Assembly (NCBI GenBank): GCA_937920515.1
Contig: CALEUG010000004.1
Span: 62,001 to 126,000 of the forward strand
Direction: 5' to 3'
DNA: 64,000 nucleotides
From: an uncultured bacterium
GTDB lineage: Bacteria; Acidobacteriota; Aminicenantia; Aminicenantales; Saccharicenantaceae
Shown here: one piece after another, positions 1 through 10,336 of the stretch
How the letters are laid out: every line of letters begins with the position of its first letter
Numbering within the stretch: position 1 is the stretch's first letter
Program-made: the position numbers and the translations under genes
Notes under the pieces: model-generated
Told to the model about the DNA's origin: nothing
The model's database searches: none
What the model saw: the letters and a program-made list of their open reading frames with translations, nothing else

Positions 1-1323
1 CACCCGGCTGGTGGAAATGTACTCCATCTTTTTCTGAACGCCTCGCCGATCATCCAGGAGCTGCAGCAGGTTGCCCAGGTAGCGGTCGGGGGTCAGGATC
101 AGGGCCTCGATAATCGGTTCTTCTATCCGGTCGATGTACTGAGGCTCCGGCAGCTGCGAGGGATTATGAACTTCCTGCACTTTTCCCCCGGTGGTCACCA
201 CCCGGTAACTGACGCTGGGGGCAGTGGTAATAAGGCTCAGGTTGAACTCCCGCTCCAGCCTCTCCTGGATGATTTCCCGGTGGAGCAGGCCCAGGAAGCC
301 GGCCCGGAAACCGAAACCCAGGGCCGGGGAATTTTCAGGTTCAAAGTGGAAGGAAGCGTCGTTGAGCCTTAGCTTTTCCAGGGCATCGCGCAGGTCTTCA
401 ATGCTGCTTTCACCGGCGGGGTAGAGCCCGCAGAAGACCATGGGCTTGGCTTCCTTGAATCCGGGCAGGGGCTGTTCGGCCGGCCGCAGCCTGTGGGTGA
501 TGGTCTCGCCGATGCGGGCATGGGCCAGGTTCTTTATCCCGGCGATAAGGTAACCGACTTCGCCGGTGGAAAGCTCCTCCACCCGGACCGGCTTGGGAGT
601 CAGGTAACCGATTTCTTCCACCTGGTACTCGGCGCCGGCGGCCATCAACACAATCCGGTCCCCGGTTTTTATGGTTCCGTCCACCACCCTGACCAGGACC
701 ACCACCCCGCGGTAAGGGTCAAACCAGGAGTCAAACAGCAGGGCCTTTAGCGGCGAGGCGGCGCTACCCCTCGGCGGGGGAATTCTCTGGACCACGGCTT
801 CCAGCACCTCTTCCACTCCGGTTCCTTTCTTGGCCGAGACCAGAAGAGCCTCTTCCCGCTTCAACCCGACAATATGTTCCAGCTGCTTTAGGGTCATCTC
901 TATGTCAGCCTGGGGCAGGTCTATCTTGTTGATGACCGGGATGATCAAAAGGTCGTTCTGGATGGCCAGGTAGGCGTTGGCCAGGGTCTGGGCCTCAACG
1001 CCCTGGGAAGCGTCTATGACCAGGACCGCTCCCTCGCAGGCCGCCAGGCTGCGCGAGACTTCGTAGGAAAAATCCACGTGACCGGGGGTATCAATCAGGT
1101 TAAGAATGTATACTTCGCCGGAGCGGCTGCGGTAGGTCAGCCTGGCCGTCTGGGCCTTGATGGTGATGCCCCTTTCCCGCTCCAGGTCCATGGTGTCCAG
1201 GACCTGCTCCTTGAGCTCGCGAGGAGACAGGGCCCCGGTCAGCTCGATAAAGCGGTCGGCCAGGGTGCTCTTGCCATGGTCGACGTGGGCAATGATCGAG
1301 AAATTGCGTATTCTGTCCTTCAT
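1..1323 (-). CDS. lepA: Elongation factor 4 (LepA), C-terminus truncated by window start
   Basis: Minus-strand translation from ATG at 1323 reads [33 protein letters not shown]...[40 protein letters not shown]; not in ORF track because it runs off the window. Confidence 0.95.
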   Translation of the reverse strand, partial: MKDRIRNFSIIAHVDHGKSTLADRFIELTGALSPRELKEQVLDTMDLERERGITIKAQTARLTYRSRSGEVYILNLIDTPGHVDFSYEVSRSLAACEGAVLVIDASQGVEAQTLANAYLAIQNDLLIIPVINKIDLPQADIEMTLKQLEHIVGLKREEALLVSAKKGTGVEEVLEAVVQRIPPPRGSAASPLKALLFDSWFDPYRGVVVLVRVVDGTIKTGDRIVLMAAGAEYQVEEIGYLTPKPVRVEELSTGEVGYLIAGIKNLAHARIGETITHRLRPAEQPLPGFKEAKPMVFCGLYPAGESSIEDLRDALEKLRLNDASFHFEPENSPALGFGFRAGFLGLLHREIIQERLEREFNLSLITTAPSVSYRVVTTGGKVQEVHNPSQLPEPQYIDRIEEPIIEALILTPDRYLGNLLQLLDDRRGVQKKMEYISTSRV

Positions 1324-1539
1324 TATTTACACCGCTCATTTATCCGGATGACCGGCCGTTTTCAGCCAGAAAAGAGGCAGGCTGTTTTCATATTTTAATG
1401 GAAAAAGGCGGTGCTGACAACTGCCCGCCCGGGCAGACCGGCCAGTCTTTCCTTGACTTTTTCCCGGCCATAGAGTACCTTTTTATCTGGAATCGGAGAC
1501 ATCTCAACCCGTTTGAGTAAACTCCGGAAGGAGGCCTGC

Positions 1540-1731
1540 ATGTTAGGTTCAATCGGACCGACCGAACTCTTATTAATCCTGCTTATCGTTATCATCATCT
1601 TCGGAGCCAGAAAGCTTCCAGACCTGGGTAAATCCCTGGGTGAAGGTATAAAGAATTTCAAGAAAGCGGTCAGCAGCGGCAAGGAAGAGCACCCTTCTGA
1701 TAACCAGACCAAGCCGCCGGCTGCCAGTTGA
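1540..1731 (+). CDS. tatA: Sec-independent translocase protein TatA/E
   Basis: [46 protein letters not shown] plus FGxxKLP amphipathic helix; RBS ggaaggagg just upstream. Confidence 0.93.
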   Translation: MLGSIGPTELLLILLIVIIIFGARKLPDLGKSLGEGIKNFKKAVSSGKEEHPSDNQTKPPAAS

Positions 1732-1755
1732 AAAACTTCTTCTGAATCCTGAGCA

Positions 1756-2712
1756 ATGCCCGAAAACCTTTATGCGGGTTTTGATTTAGGTGGAACCCAG
1801 CTCAAATACGGTCTGATCAATTCCTCCGGGCGGATAATCTATAAGAGGCAGGTCCCCAGCCCGCCCGATATCAACTCCCTCATGGCTCTTATCCAGAAAA
1901 CCTGGTCGGAGCTGGACTGCAAATATCCCGGGCGGATAAAGTCAGCCGGCTTCGGTTTTGCTGGCTTCTTCAGCCTCAAACAGAAAAGGATAATGCAGTC
2001 TCCGAACTACCCTGCCCTGGACAATTTCCCGCTCTACCCGGCCCTGAAAAAAATAATTCCCGTTCCCTTTGCGGTGCATAACGATGCCAACCTGGCAGCC
2101 TACGGCGAATACCTTTACGGAAGCGCCCGCCGGGCCCACAGCCTGGTTTTCCTGACGGTCGGCACCGGACTGGGCTCGGGTATCATCCTGGAAGGCGAAC
2201 TGTGGCAGGGAAAGGGAGGATTTGCCGGGGAGCTGGGCCATATCACCGTTAACCCCGAGGGCCTGAGATGCGGCTGCGGAAACATCGGCTGCCTGGAAAC
2301 GGAAGTTTCGGGCCCGGCCCTGGTTCGCAATTACCTGAATTTCTCAGGAAAAAAAGAAACGCTGACAGCCCGGGATATCTACCTCCGGGCCAGGGCAGGC
2401 GAGCAAGCAGCCAGGAAGAGCTTTGAACGCTGCGGTTATTTTCTGGGAATTGCCCTCGGCATCGTCATGAACTTCCTGAATCCAGAGAAAATAGTCATCG
2501 GGGGTGGAGTGATGAAGGCAGGGAAGTGGCTGCTCAAACCGGCCAGGGCCGAGGCCAGGAGAAGGTCAATCCCCCCGGCTTTTGCCACCTGCCAGATCAG
2601 GAAGGCCAGCCTGGGTAACGACGCCGGTCTGATGGGGGCGGCCGCCTGGACCCGGCATCAGATGGAAGCAGGGAAATTGCCCTTTAAGCCGCAACTTCCA
2701 GCAGCCGGGTAA
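1756..2712 (+). CDS. ROK family sugar kinase/glucokinase
   Basis: FDLGGTQLKYGLI, VGTGLGSGIILEGELWQG, GELGHITVNPEGLRCGCGNIGCLET (ROK zinc motif). Confidence 0.9.
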   Translation: MPENLYAGFDLGGTQLKYGLINSSGRIIYKRQVPSPPDINSLMALIQKTWSELDCKYPGRIKSAGFGFAGFFSLKQKRIMQSPNYPALDNFPLYPALKKIIPVPFAVHNDANLAAYGEYLYGSARRAHSLVFLTVGTGLGSGIILEGELWQGKGGFAGELGHITVNPEGLRCGCGNIGCLETEVSGPALVRNYLNFSGKKETLTARDIYLRARAGEQAARKSFERCGYFLGIALGIVMNFLNPEKIVIGGGVMKAGKWLLKPARAEARRRSIPPAFATCQIRKASLGNDAGLMGAAAWTRHQMEAGKLPFKPQLPAAG

Positions 2713-2869
2713 CTTTTTGTCCCTTCAAAAAGTTTTAATAATTTGATACAAATAAGGCTAAAAAAAGCTATAATGTTTATCTTGTTTCCGGCCTTAAAGG
2801 CCTTGATTTTCTCACATTCAGACTGAAGGTGAACTGATATCAGTTGCTGAGCGGATAAAGGAGGACCAG

Positions 2870-5800
2870 GTGGTGAGGATGAAAATTAATTTTGCCTTAA
2901 CCATAATCAGCTTATCACTGTTAGTGATATTTATTTTTCTGGCTGCCGCCGCCAGCCTTGAGGCCGCGGTTAAACTCGACGGGTCCATCAAGGGCCGCAT
3001 CACCGACAAATCAGGCCACCCGGTGGAGGGCGCTTACATTTACCTGTCCTCCCCCAGCCTGGTGGGCCTCCGTTATTTCCTTACCGGTAAGAATGGCTAT
3101 TATCATTTTCTGCAACTCCCCTCGGGCAGCTACAAGCTGGCCGTGGAAGCCCCCGGCTTTCATACGGCCATAATTAACGACATCAGGGTTGAAACAGGTA
3201 AGACGATCAGCCTGCCGGTCAGCCTGGAGACAGCCGAAGACCAGGAAGAGGAAAGGGTTCTTCTCTATCCGCTGCCTGCCCTCGATAAGGAGAACCCGGG
3301 AATATCATACATTCTGGATAGAGATATCATCAATCGTATTCCCATAACCAAAGACCTGGCCGGACTTCTACAGCTCGCCCCCGGATTGAACCCCGAAATT
3401 CCACCCCGCGACCTGAATTTCTCGGTCAATGGTTCTCCGGTCGGAGCCAGCCTGGTCACCTTCTCTGGCAACGACCTGAATCATCCGCTGAACCTGACAC
3501 CAGCCCGCAACATAAATCCTGATTCTGTGGAGGAAATCGAAATTGTCAACGCCGGAAACCCGGTGGAGAACTATTCCACTCCCGGAGCCTTTATAAAAAT
3601 CATTCCGCGTTCCGGGCAGAACAGGTCTTCCGGGCAGCTTCAATTCCTGGGCAGCGGCGGTAATTTAACCGCAAGTCTCTGGAACCAGGATGAGCTGGGC
3701 CAGATGGAATCCCCACCCGTGGTCAAGGACCGTTATAACCTCGATTTTGCCCTGAACCTGGAAGGAGCCTTCCTGCCTGACCGAATCTGGTATTTTACCA
3801 GTTTCAGGTATAACCGCCGGGCCAGGTCCACTCCCTTTGCTCCCTGGCGTGACCCCAACAACATTCCCTATCCCATGTACAGCTGGAAGTCTGGTGATTT
3901 CTCCTCTCTTTTTCGGTTCACTTCCCAGGTGACGGCCGAAATTAATGCTTCAGTCCTGTTGAGCTTTAATAAGAACAGGCAGACGGTGGACCCGGACTTT
4001 CTGACCCCGTTCAATCCCCAGATAGCCACTCTCAGCATTGCCGGGCAGAATCTCTTTCTGCTGAGCGCCAGCGGCGGTTACAAGCTGAACCAGGCCACCC
4101 AGGCCAGCCTGTTTCTCTTTTATACCCGCGATTTTCTGCCCAGGCGCCTGGATCCAAAGGGTGAAAATAATTCCCGCTATATTGACCTCGGCAACGGTTA
4201 CAGCTGGGGCAGTGGTCCATTCAACCGGGACCAGATAGGCGAAATCTTCCGGGCCGGCGCCTCCATTACCAGGTTCCAGACCTTGGCCAGGACCTTCCAT
4301 GAACTGGTGCTCGGGGCCGAGTACCAGAGTCTCCGGGCCGACGATTCGGTCTGGAAGTCCAACAACCTGATTTATTATTACCTGAACGGAAGTCCTTATT
4401 ACTATGGGTCCGGCCTTTCTCCAGAAACCGGGAACCTGGTCGGGAAAGGACTGGTCGGTTTCTACGTAGCCAGTGCGGCCCGGAATGGTTTATTGCAGAG
4501 AGCCACCCTGCATCGCCTGACCCTTTATTTCCACGATACCTTTAACCTCGGCCGGCGCCTGAATTTTTCGCTGGGGCTGAAGTTCGAAAGAATCCAGTCG
4601 GGACTGGCCGCAGTTTATAAAGGCCTCAGCGGCAGCAGCATTTCCTTTTATACCGGGGAAGCCGTTATCAGGCCGGTTTACGGGGTCAATCCCTACAGCG
4701 TGGTAAACTACCCCTCCTGGGATAACATGGTAATCTGGTATAACCTGTCCCCGCGGCTGGGGCTGGTATTCGACCTGCTGGGCACAGGAAAGACCCTGGT
4801 CAAGGGTTCTTTCGGCCGATACCAGGATAACATTAACCTGAACTTCCTGATGAATTTCTCCCCGGCCTGGTCTACCGGTTATCACAATTTCTACTGGTAT
4901 GACGAAAACGAAGACGGGATAGCCGATATAGATGACACCTTCCTGCCCTGGCCCGAAGATTACCGTATCCACCGGGAGGATTACTTCAAGAAGAGAGTTT
5001 CCCCGGACCTCAAAGCCCCGGTGACCACGGAATTGACAGCCACTCTTGAACAGCAACTGTCAGAGGTTTTTACCCTATCGCTGTCCTACCTCTCCAGAAC
5101 CAGGACCGGGATCATAGAAGATGTACTTTACGACCCGGAGGCCGACCGGGAGTGGTATTCAGTTGACCAGGCCAGCGGACTATGGATACCTTTTTCCACC
5201 GTGGTTCCCGGACAGACCGGTTACGGCGATGTTCCGGTGACAGTCTATTTCCCGTCATCCGGAGCCCCGGATTTCTTTGCACGCCTCAGCAATGTTAGTG
5301 GTTTAAAACAAAAATACTCGGCCTTTCAACTGGTAGTTAGAAAGAAGATGAGTGACAACTGGCAACTCCTGGCTTCAGCCACCTGGAGCCGGGCCGAGGG
5401 CAACTCCGGGTTAAGCCAGCTGTCGGCAATCCCCCTGAGCCAGCTGGCCATTTCTCCCAACTCCCTGGTTAACGTTACGGGCAACAGCCGCCTGGACCTG
5501 GACCGTCCCTGGGTGATAAAGGTCATGGGCAGTTACCGTTTGCCACGGGATTTTTACCTGAGCGCCTTTTTCCAGTACCTGAGCGGCACCCCCTGGGCCA
5601 GGACCGTGACCATCGTGCCACCGGCTGACTGGCTGGAAAGCCACCAGGCTGAGAACATACCGGCCACTGTCTACCTGGAAGAACCCGGGTCCAGGAGATG
5701 GCCCGATTTCCACAGCCTGGACCTCAGGCTGGAGAAGAGTTTCAGGGTCGGCCAGAAAACGCGGCTCAACGTGGCCGTTGATGTCCTCAACCTGCTCGGG

Positions 5801-5959
5801 AAAAAATACGGGCTGCAGGACCTCAACGACGGTGGTTACTGGTATCCGGAGGGCGAAGGCAGCTCCGCCGGCACCAGGATTTACAACCCCTCTTACCAGA
5901 AAATCCTGGCCCTCTATGGCACCAGGGCCGGCCAGTTGATCTTCAGCCTGAAGTTTTAA
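2870..5959 (+). CDS. TonB-dependent receptor with N-terminal carboxypeptidase-regulatory-like domain
   Basis: Signal peptide, GSIKGRITDKSGHPVEGAYIYLSSP, plug-like region, beta-barrel pattern with terminal aromatic SLKF. Confidence 0.85.
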   Translation: MVRMKINFALTIISLSLLVIFIFLAAAASLEAAVKLDGSIKGRITDKSGHPVEGAYIYLSSPSLVGLRYFLTGKNGYYHFLQLPSGSYKLAVEAPGFHTAIINDIRVETGKTISLPVSLETAEDQEEERVLLYPLPALDKENPGISYILDRDIINRIPITKDLAGLLQLAPGLNPEIPPRDLNFSVNGSPVGASLVTFSGNDLNHPLNLTPARNINPDSVEEIEIVNAGNPVENYSTPGAFIKIIPRSGQNRSSGQLQFLGSGGNLTASLWNQDELGQMESPPVVKDRYNLDFALNLEGAFLPDRIWYFTSFRYNRRARSTPFAPWRDPNNIPYPMYSWKSGDFSSLFRFTSQVTAEINASVLLSFNKNRQTVDPDFLTPFNPQIATLSIAGQNLFLLSASGGYKLNQATQASLFLFYTRDFLPRRLDPKGENNSRYIDLGNGYSWGSGPFNRDQIGEIFRAGASITRFQTLARTFHELVLGAEYQSLRADDSVWKSNNLIYYYLNGSPYYYGSGLSPETGNLVGKGLVGFYVASAARNGLLQRATLHRLTLYFHDTFNLGRRLNFSLGLKFERIQSGLAAVYKGLSGSSISFYTGEAVIRPVYGVNPYSVVNYPSWDNMVIWYNLSPRLGLVFDLLGTGKTLVKGSFGRYQDNINLNFLMNFSPAWSTGYHNFYWYDENEDGIADIDDTFLPWPEDYRIHREDYFKKRVSPDLKAPVTTELTATLEQQLSEVFTLSLSYLSRTRTGIIEDVLYDPEADREWYSVDQASGLWIPFSTVVPGQTGYGDVPVTVYFPSSGAPDFFARLSNVSGLKQKYSAFQLVVRKKMSDNWQLLASATWSRAEGNSGLSQLSAIPLSQLAISPNSLVNVTGNSRLDLDRPWVIKVMGSYRLPRDFYLSAFFQYLSGTPWARTVTIVPPADWLESHQAENIPATVYLEEPGSRRWPDFHSLDLRLEKSFRVGQKTRLNVAVDVLNLLGKKYGLQDLNDGGYWYPEGEGSSAGTRIYNPSYQKILALYGTRAGQLIFSLKF

Positions 5960-5975
5960 AAGCCCTGATCCTCTC

Positions 5976-6917
5976 TCAGAGCTTGATCTCGCTTACCTTC
6001 TTGAGCTCCTTGCCTTCGGTTCTCTGCTTAAGGGTCGAATACATCAGGTACTTCCCGGGCGGGGGCAGAGGATAGTTTTCGTCAGGCAGATTAATTTCTA
6101 TATCCATGGCAAACTTAAGCCCCCTCATTTTTTTCAACTCTTCCTCATCGGTGAAAGTCAGGTGGGCGGTTTTCTGTCCGCTCCAGACTGTTTCTCCGGC
6201 CCGGTTCTTAATCTCCACGGTGAGATAGAGCTGGGTTTCCAGGCTGGCATCATCACGGGTCTCAAACCAGATCTGTTCATACTTCATGCTGAAGGCCAGC
6301 CTGGCCTTGAGACTGTCGGCAGCCCGCTGGATGCGGCCGAGCTTCAGGTCGTAATCAAAAACGCTTCTTTCCCGGGTAATGGTGTTCTGGAAAAAGCCCT
6401 GGGCCAGGTTCAGGTCCTGCAGGTGTTCCAGGTTTATGGCCGAGAGAATAAAGTTACCAGAACAATGTTCATCGATAAAAATGACAGGAAAGCTTCCATA
6501 ATACCAGACTTCCCGGCAGTAGCCCCTGGCCTCCATGGGGTAGGCATGGCGCTCGGTCGGTGGACCGAAAAGGATGTAGATTCGCCCGCGGTCGGTCAGC
6601 CAGCCCGGACGGCCTTCTCCCAGGAACATCTGGTTGGCCCGGTTCAGCCTCTGGTAATATTCGTCCTTATACTCGTTTTTCTCAGTATCAGGGTCGGGGT
6701 CCCGCCTGGCCCAGAAATCTTCCTTGAATTTCTCTCTTTCCGACTCAGGCAACTCCAGAAAGATCTTACGTTCCCCGGGCGTGATGATGTAACGAACCTC
6801 CGACAGCCAGTCCTGGTCGGCCGGTTTCAGTTTCCTTTCGAGGCGGATCATGAGGCAGGAGCTGGCCAGCAGGCTCAAAACTGATAGAAAAGCAAAAAAT
6901 AAAAATCTTTTTCGCAT
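5976..6917 (-). CDS. GWxTD domain-containing lipoprotein
   Basis: GRPGWLTDRGRIYILFGPPTERHAYP motif; lipobox-like LLASSC; start chosen at MRKRFLFF. Confidence 0.85.
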   Translation of the reverse strand: MRKRFLFFAFLSVLSLLASSCLMIRLERKLKPADQDWLSEVRYIITPGERKIFLELPESEREKFKEDFWARRDPDPDTEKNEYKDEYYQRLNRANQMFLGEGRPGWLTDRGRIYILFGPPTERHAYPMEARGYCREVWYYGSFPVIFIDEHCSGNFILSAINLEHLQDLNLAQGFFQNTITRERSVFDYDLKLGRIQRAADSLKARLAFSMKYEQIWFETRDDASLETQLYLTVEIKNRAGETVWSGQKTAHLTFTDEEELKKMRGLKFAMDIEINLPDENYPLPPPGKYLMYSTLKQRTEGKELKKVSEIKL

Positions 6918-6971
6918 TGAAATTATCTCCCCTAATAAATTACCCTTCCGCGCCTTGTAAATCAACTCCAA

Positions 6972-8327
6972 TCAGCTTTCACGGCTCTTCCGTTTTATTT
7001 CCTCCAGTTCTTCCGGAGCAATGCTTCCCCAGAAATAGGGAAAAACCAGCTTGTTGTGAAGAAGCGGGTCGGAATCGGGCTTGAGCTTTCCGGCTTTTAT
7101 CAGGAATTCCCAGTCCCTGGTTCCTGGAACCGGAGAGTAGTAAGCCAGGCGGGGCCGGGCCTCGAGTTTTTTGATGAACCTCAGGCTGTCCAGCACCTGG
7201 TTGCCGGTCTGCAAGGGTTGTCCCACCAGGACGTAAACAGAAATTTCAGCCCGACGGTAGCCGGCCTCTTCCAGGTAGTCCAGGGCTTTCTCCAGGTCAG
7301 CCACTTCCACCTTGGGCCCGGTCTGCCTCAGCCAGTCCGGGTCGACACTTTCCAGGCTCAAAAAGATCGAGGAGAAGCCAGCCTTTTTCATCAACACTGC
7401 CAGTTCCCGGTCAACAACCCGGGGTGAAAGCCCGTTAGGAGTGTGAAAGTTTAACCCTAACTGCAGACAGGCCAGGGCTTCCATAATTTTTGACAGGTGC
7501 CGGTTCTGGTTGAGCAGCAGGGCATCGTCATAAAAGGCAATATTTCTGGCACCCAGTCTACGAAAATGCAGTATCTCGGAAACCACCCGCTCGGGCAGCC
7601 TCTGCTCAAAGCCCGGATAAAGCAGGCAACTGGCACAGTAACTGCAATTCAGAGGACAGCCCCGGGAGGTAAGCAGGCAGACCGTCGACCTGTCCTGGTA
7701 GAGGTCGTAAGCCGGAAAAGGAAGCGAATCAAGCCCTGGAAACCCGGCCTTTTCTGCTCCAGACTTGAATATACCCGGACCGAAGATTTCTTCCAGCAAC
7801 GGCAGAACCTGGTTCTCGCCGGCTCCGACCACCACCGCGGCTCCCGACTGGCTGCGGGCATGTTCCGGGCAGAGGGTAGGGTAAATCCCCCCGAGTATCA
7901 CCGGGACCTGGCCGAAGACCTTCCTGACCAGCTCAACTGCCGCCTGCACCCCGGGATACCAGTAGGTCATGCTGCAGGTCAGTAGCACTGCTTCAGGTAC
8001 GGGCAGCCGTTTCAGGTAATCTTCAGCCTGGGCCAGGGGCCAGCCATACCTGGAAAACTTTCTGGGAATATGGCGGAAAATATCGGGCTTCAGAACTTCT
8101 TCTTTATAAAAGGAGGCCCGGCCATCGGGGCGCGGCTTGTTCCGAAAACCGGACCTGCTTTCAACGCGGCTGCAATCCAGCAGGTCCAGGAAATCTATTT
8201 CAAGGCTGGTATGTTCCCTGATAATGGCCGCCAGATAAAGCAGCCCGAGTGGCCTCAGCCAGAAATCGCAGGCGGTGAAATCATATATCCAGGGATTGAT
8301 GAGAAGGATGTGTTTTTTATGAGGCAT
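6972..8327 (-). CDS. B12-binding-domain radical SAM protein
   Basis: TSRGCPLNCSYCASCLLYPG (CxxxCxxC) after a cobalamin-binding-like N-terminus; start at MPHKKH since the ORF extension reads into the tRNA. Confidence 0.85.
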   Translation of the reverse strand: MPHKKHILLINPWIYDFTACDFWLRPLGLLYLAAIIREHTSLEIDFLDLLDCSRVESRSGFRNKPRPDGRASFYKEEVLKPDIFRHIPRKFSRYGWPLAQAEDYLKRLPVPEAVLLTCSMTYWYPGVQAAVELVRKVFGQVPVILGGIYPTLCPEHARSQSGAAVVVGAGENQVLPLLEEIFGPGIFKSGAEKAGFPGLDSLPFPAYDLYQDRSTVCLLTSRGCPLNCSYCASCLLYPGFEQRLPERVVSEILHFRRLGARNIAFYDDALLLNQNRHLSKIMEALACLQLGLNFHTPNGLSPRVVDRELAVLMKKAGFSSIFLSLESVDPDWLRQTGPKVEVADLEKALDYLEEAGYRRAEISVYVLVGQPLQTGNQVLDSLRFIKKLEARPRLAYYSPVPGTRDWEFLIKAGKLKPDSDPLLHNKLVFPYFWGSIAPEELEEIKRKSRES

Positions 8328-8339
8328 AAATAAAAAAGG

Positions 8340-8426
8340 TGGTGCGGAAGGTGGGACTCGAACCCACACAGCCTTTCGGCCATAAACTCCTGAGGCTTAC
8401 GCGTCTGCCAATTCCGCCACTTCCGC
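8340..8426 (-). tRNA. tRNA-Leu (anticodon CAG), CCA encoded
   Basis: Revcomp GCGGAAGTGGCGGAATTGGCAGACGCGTAAGCCTCAGGAGTTTA...GGGTTCGAGTCCCACCTTCCGCACCA; 7-bp acceptor stem; long variable arm. Confidence 0.95.
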
Positions 8427-8449
8427 AACCTGCCTCAAAAGGCATCATA

Positions 8450-8478
8450 ATTATATACATTAAACCGGGCTCTGTAAA
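8450..8478 (-). promoter_or_regulatory. sigma70 promoter of tRNA-Leu
   Basis: Revcomp TTTACA-N17-TATAAT upstream of the tRNA. Confidence 0.65.
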
Positions 8479-8542
8479 GACCGATTCGGTAATCAAGACC
8501 AGGCCCGGCCTGATGGATATAACTGGCAGGAATTCTGTTCAG

Positions 8543-8581
8543 GACCCCATAGACTGGATACCATGTCTTGGCCGGAAAGAA
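8543..8581 (+). repeat. 39-nt promoter-proximal repeat, copy A
   Basis: GACCCCATAGACTGGATACCATGTCTTGGCCGGAAAGAA; 36/39 identical to revcomp of 38105-38143. Confidence 0.85.
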
Positions 8582-8589
8582 AAATTAAT

Positions 8590-8617
8590 TTGACTTCTGG
8601 ATATATTTTTATAGAAT
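8590..8617 (+). promoter_or_regulatory. sigma70 promoter of FadL-like gene
   Basis: TTGACT-N16-TAGAAT ahead of 8651 CDS. Confidence 0.6.
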
Positions 8618-8650
8618 TAGGCTTATTTTTTATTTAAGGAGGATATTGCT

Positions 8651-9979
8651 ATGAAAGGAAAATTGCTGTTGGCTGGCCTGTTGAGCCTGTTTATGGTGGT
8701 GGCGGCCGAAGCCAGCATCCTGACCAACACCAATCAAAGCGCTGCTTATATCAGGATGCTATCAAGAAACGCAGCCATTGATGTGGATGCTGTCTATTAT
8801 AACCCGGCAGGACTGGTCCGGCTCCAAGACGGATGGCATTTTGCTCTTCATAATCAGGTTATTTTCCAGGACAAGAAGATAAACAGTAGCTTTCCCCTCT
8901 TAAACCATCCTGATTACGTTGGTGAAATAAGAGTTCCTGTTTATCCAGATTTATACGCCGTCTACAAGAAAAACCGCCTGGCCCTGGCCTTCGGATTTGG
9001 ACCCAATGCCGGCGGCGGTTCCGCCAGATTTAAGACCGGTCTTCCCAGCTTCGAGGAACCGATAGCTTCGGTCAGGCTTAACCTGATGGCCTGGGATCTG
9101 CCCACCTCTGGTTATGATGTGGATATTTTCTTCAAGGGTAAATCCGTCTATCTGGGCTATCAATTTAACGCGGCCTACTCTGTCACTGACTGGCTGTCGG
9201 TCGGGGCCGGCCTTCGCTTCCTCCAGGCCAGAAACGATTACGAAGGGCACATCTACGACATCAGATACGACATCATTGGCCTGGGCTGGGTCTATGCTTA
9301 CGATTTATTCATGGCCATGGGTTACACCGAGCTGGCCAATGGGTTTGCCGACAAAGATGTGAAAGCCAGGGAAACCGGAACCGGCTGGACCCCAATACTG
9401 AGCCTGAACCTTTCACCCTGGGAATCGTTAAATTTCTCGCTGAAGTATGAATTCCGAACCAGGATGGAGCTTAAAACTAAAACTGAAGTGGACGATTTAG
9501 GTTACCTGTTTCCGGATGGCCTCGTCTTCCGTTATGACGTCCCGGCCATTCTTTCAGCAGGTTTGAGATATTCCGTAATGCCCGCCCTCCGCTTTTTCGC
9601 TTCTTTCAACTATTTCTTCGATAAGGACGCCAACTGGGAAGGGATGGAAAACCTGGTCCAGAAAAACACCTTCGAACTCGGTCTGGGCACAGAATATGAC
9701 CTAAATAAGACCGTTACTCTGAGTCTCGGATATCTACGGACACAATTCAACCTGAGCGAATATTACCAGGACGACCTGGGACATGAACTGAGCAGCAATA
9801 CTGTTGGCGGCGGGGCCAGAATAAAAATCAACGAGAATATCAGCCTGGACGCTGGCATCCTTTACGTTTTTTACAAGAGCTATACCAGAAATTTCTATCA
9901 TAATTATCTTGGCCAGTACCAGAGAACATACGACCGGAACACCTTCACCGCCGCTGTGGGAATAAACTACAGGATTTAA
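8651..9979 (+). CDS. OmpP1/FadL/TodX family outer membrane protein
   Basis: SILTNTNQSAAYIRMLSRNAAIDVDAVYYNPAGL N-terminal family signature; beta-barrel; RBS aaggagg. Confidence 0.8.
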   Translation: MKGKLLLAGLLSLFMVVAAEASILTNTNQSAAYIRMLSRNAAIDVDAVYYNPAGLVRLQDGWHFALHNQVIFQDKKINSSFPLLNHPDYVGEIRVPVYPDLYAVYKKNRLALAFGFGPNAGGGSARFKTGLPSFEEPIASVRLNLMAWDLPTSGYDVDIFFKGKSVYLGYQFNAAYSVTDWLSVGAGLRFLQARNDYEGHIYDIRYDIIGLGWVYAYDLFMAMGYTELANGFADKDVKARETGTGWTPILSLNLSPWESLNFSLKYEFRTRMELKTKTEVDDLGYLFPDGLVFRYDVPAILSAGLRYSVMPALRFFASFNYFFDKDANWEGMENLVQKNTFELGLGTEYDLNKTVTLSLGYLRTQFNLSEYYQDDLGHELSSNTVGGGARIKINENISLDAGILYVFYKSYTRNFYHNYLGQYQRTYDRNTFTAAVGINYRI

Positions 9980-10002
9980 TTAAAGGTCATCGGCCAAAAA
10001 GA

Positions 10003-10039
10003 GGGCCTCGCTCAATTGTTTAGAGCGGGGCCCTTTTTT
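10003..10039 (+). terminator. Rho-independent terminator after FadL-like gene
   Basis: GGGCCTCGCTC-aattgttta-GAGCGGGGCCC-TTTTTT. Confidence 0.9.
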
Positions 10040-10336
10040 ATTATCGGTCAAGAAAAAAGGGGCATATTTTTCGCCACCTCGTTTTTAATCTCAACCCCGG
10101 CAGAAAAGCCGAGGGTCTCAAGACAGGCTGCTCACGGGAAACCATTTAATCAGGAGACGCCACGAGCCAGAAACGATTTTCATCAGGCGGGCAAATTGTA
10201 ATCCGCCTTGAGCGAAAAAATTGAGAGCGCAGAAACGTTCAGAAATTAACATCTTATCCCAAAGCAGTAGAAATGGGCAGGCAAAACATAATAATATAAA
10301 AAGGTTTGAAATATAAATAGACTGGATTAAATAAAC

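Noticed and set aside
7633-7648. TGGCACAGTAACTGCA resembling a sigma54 promoter
   Set aside because: Inside the radical SAM coding sequence with weaker consensus and no downstream plus-strand gene; likely chance
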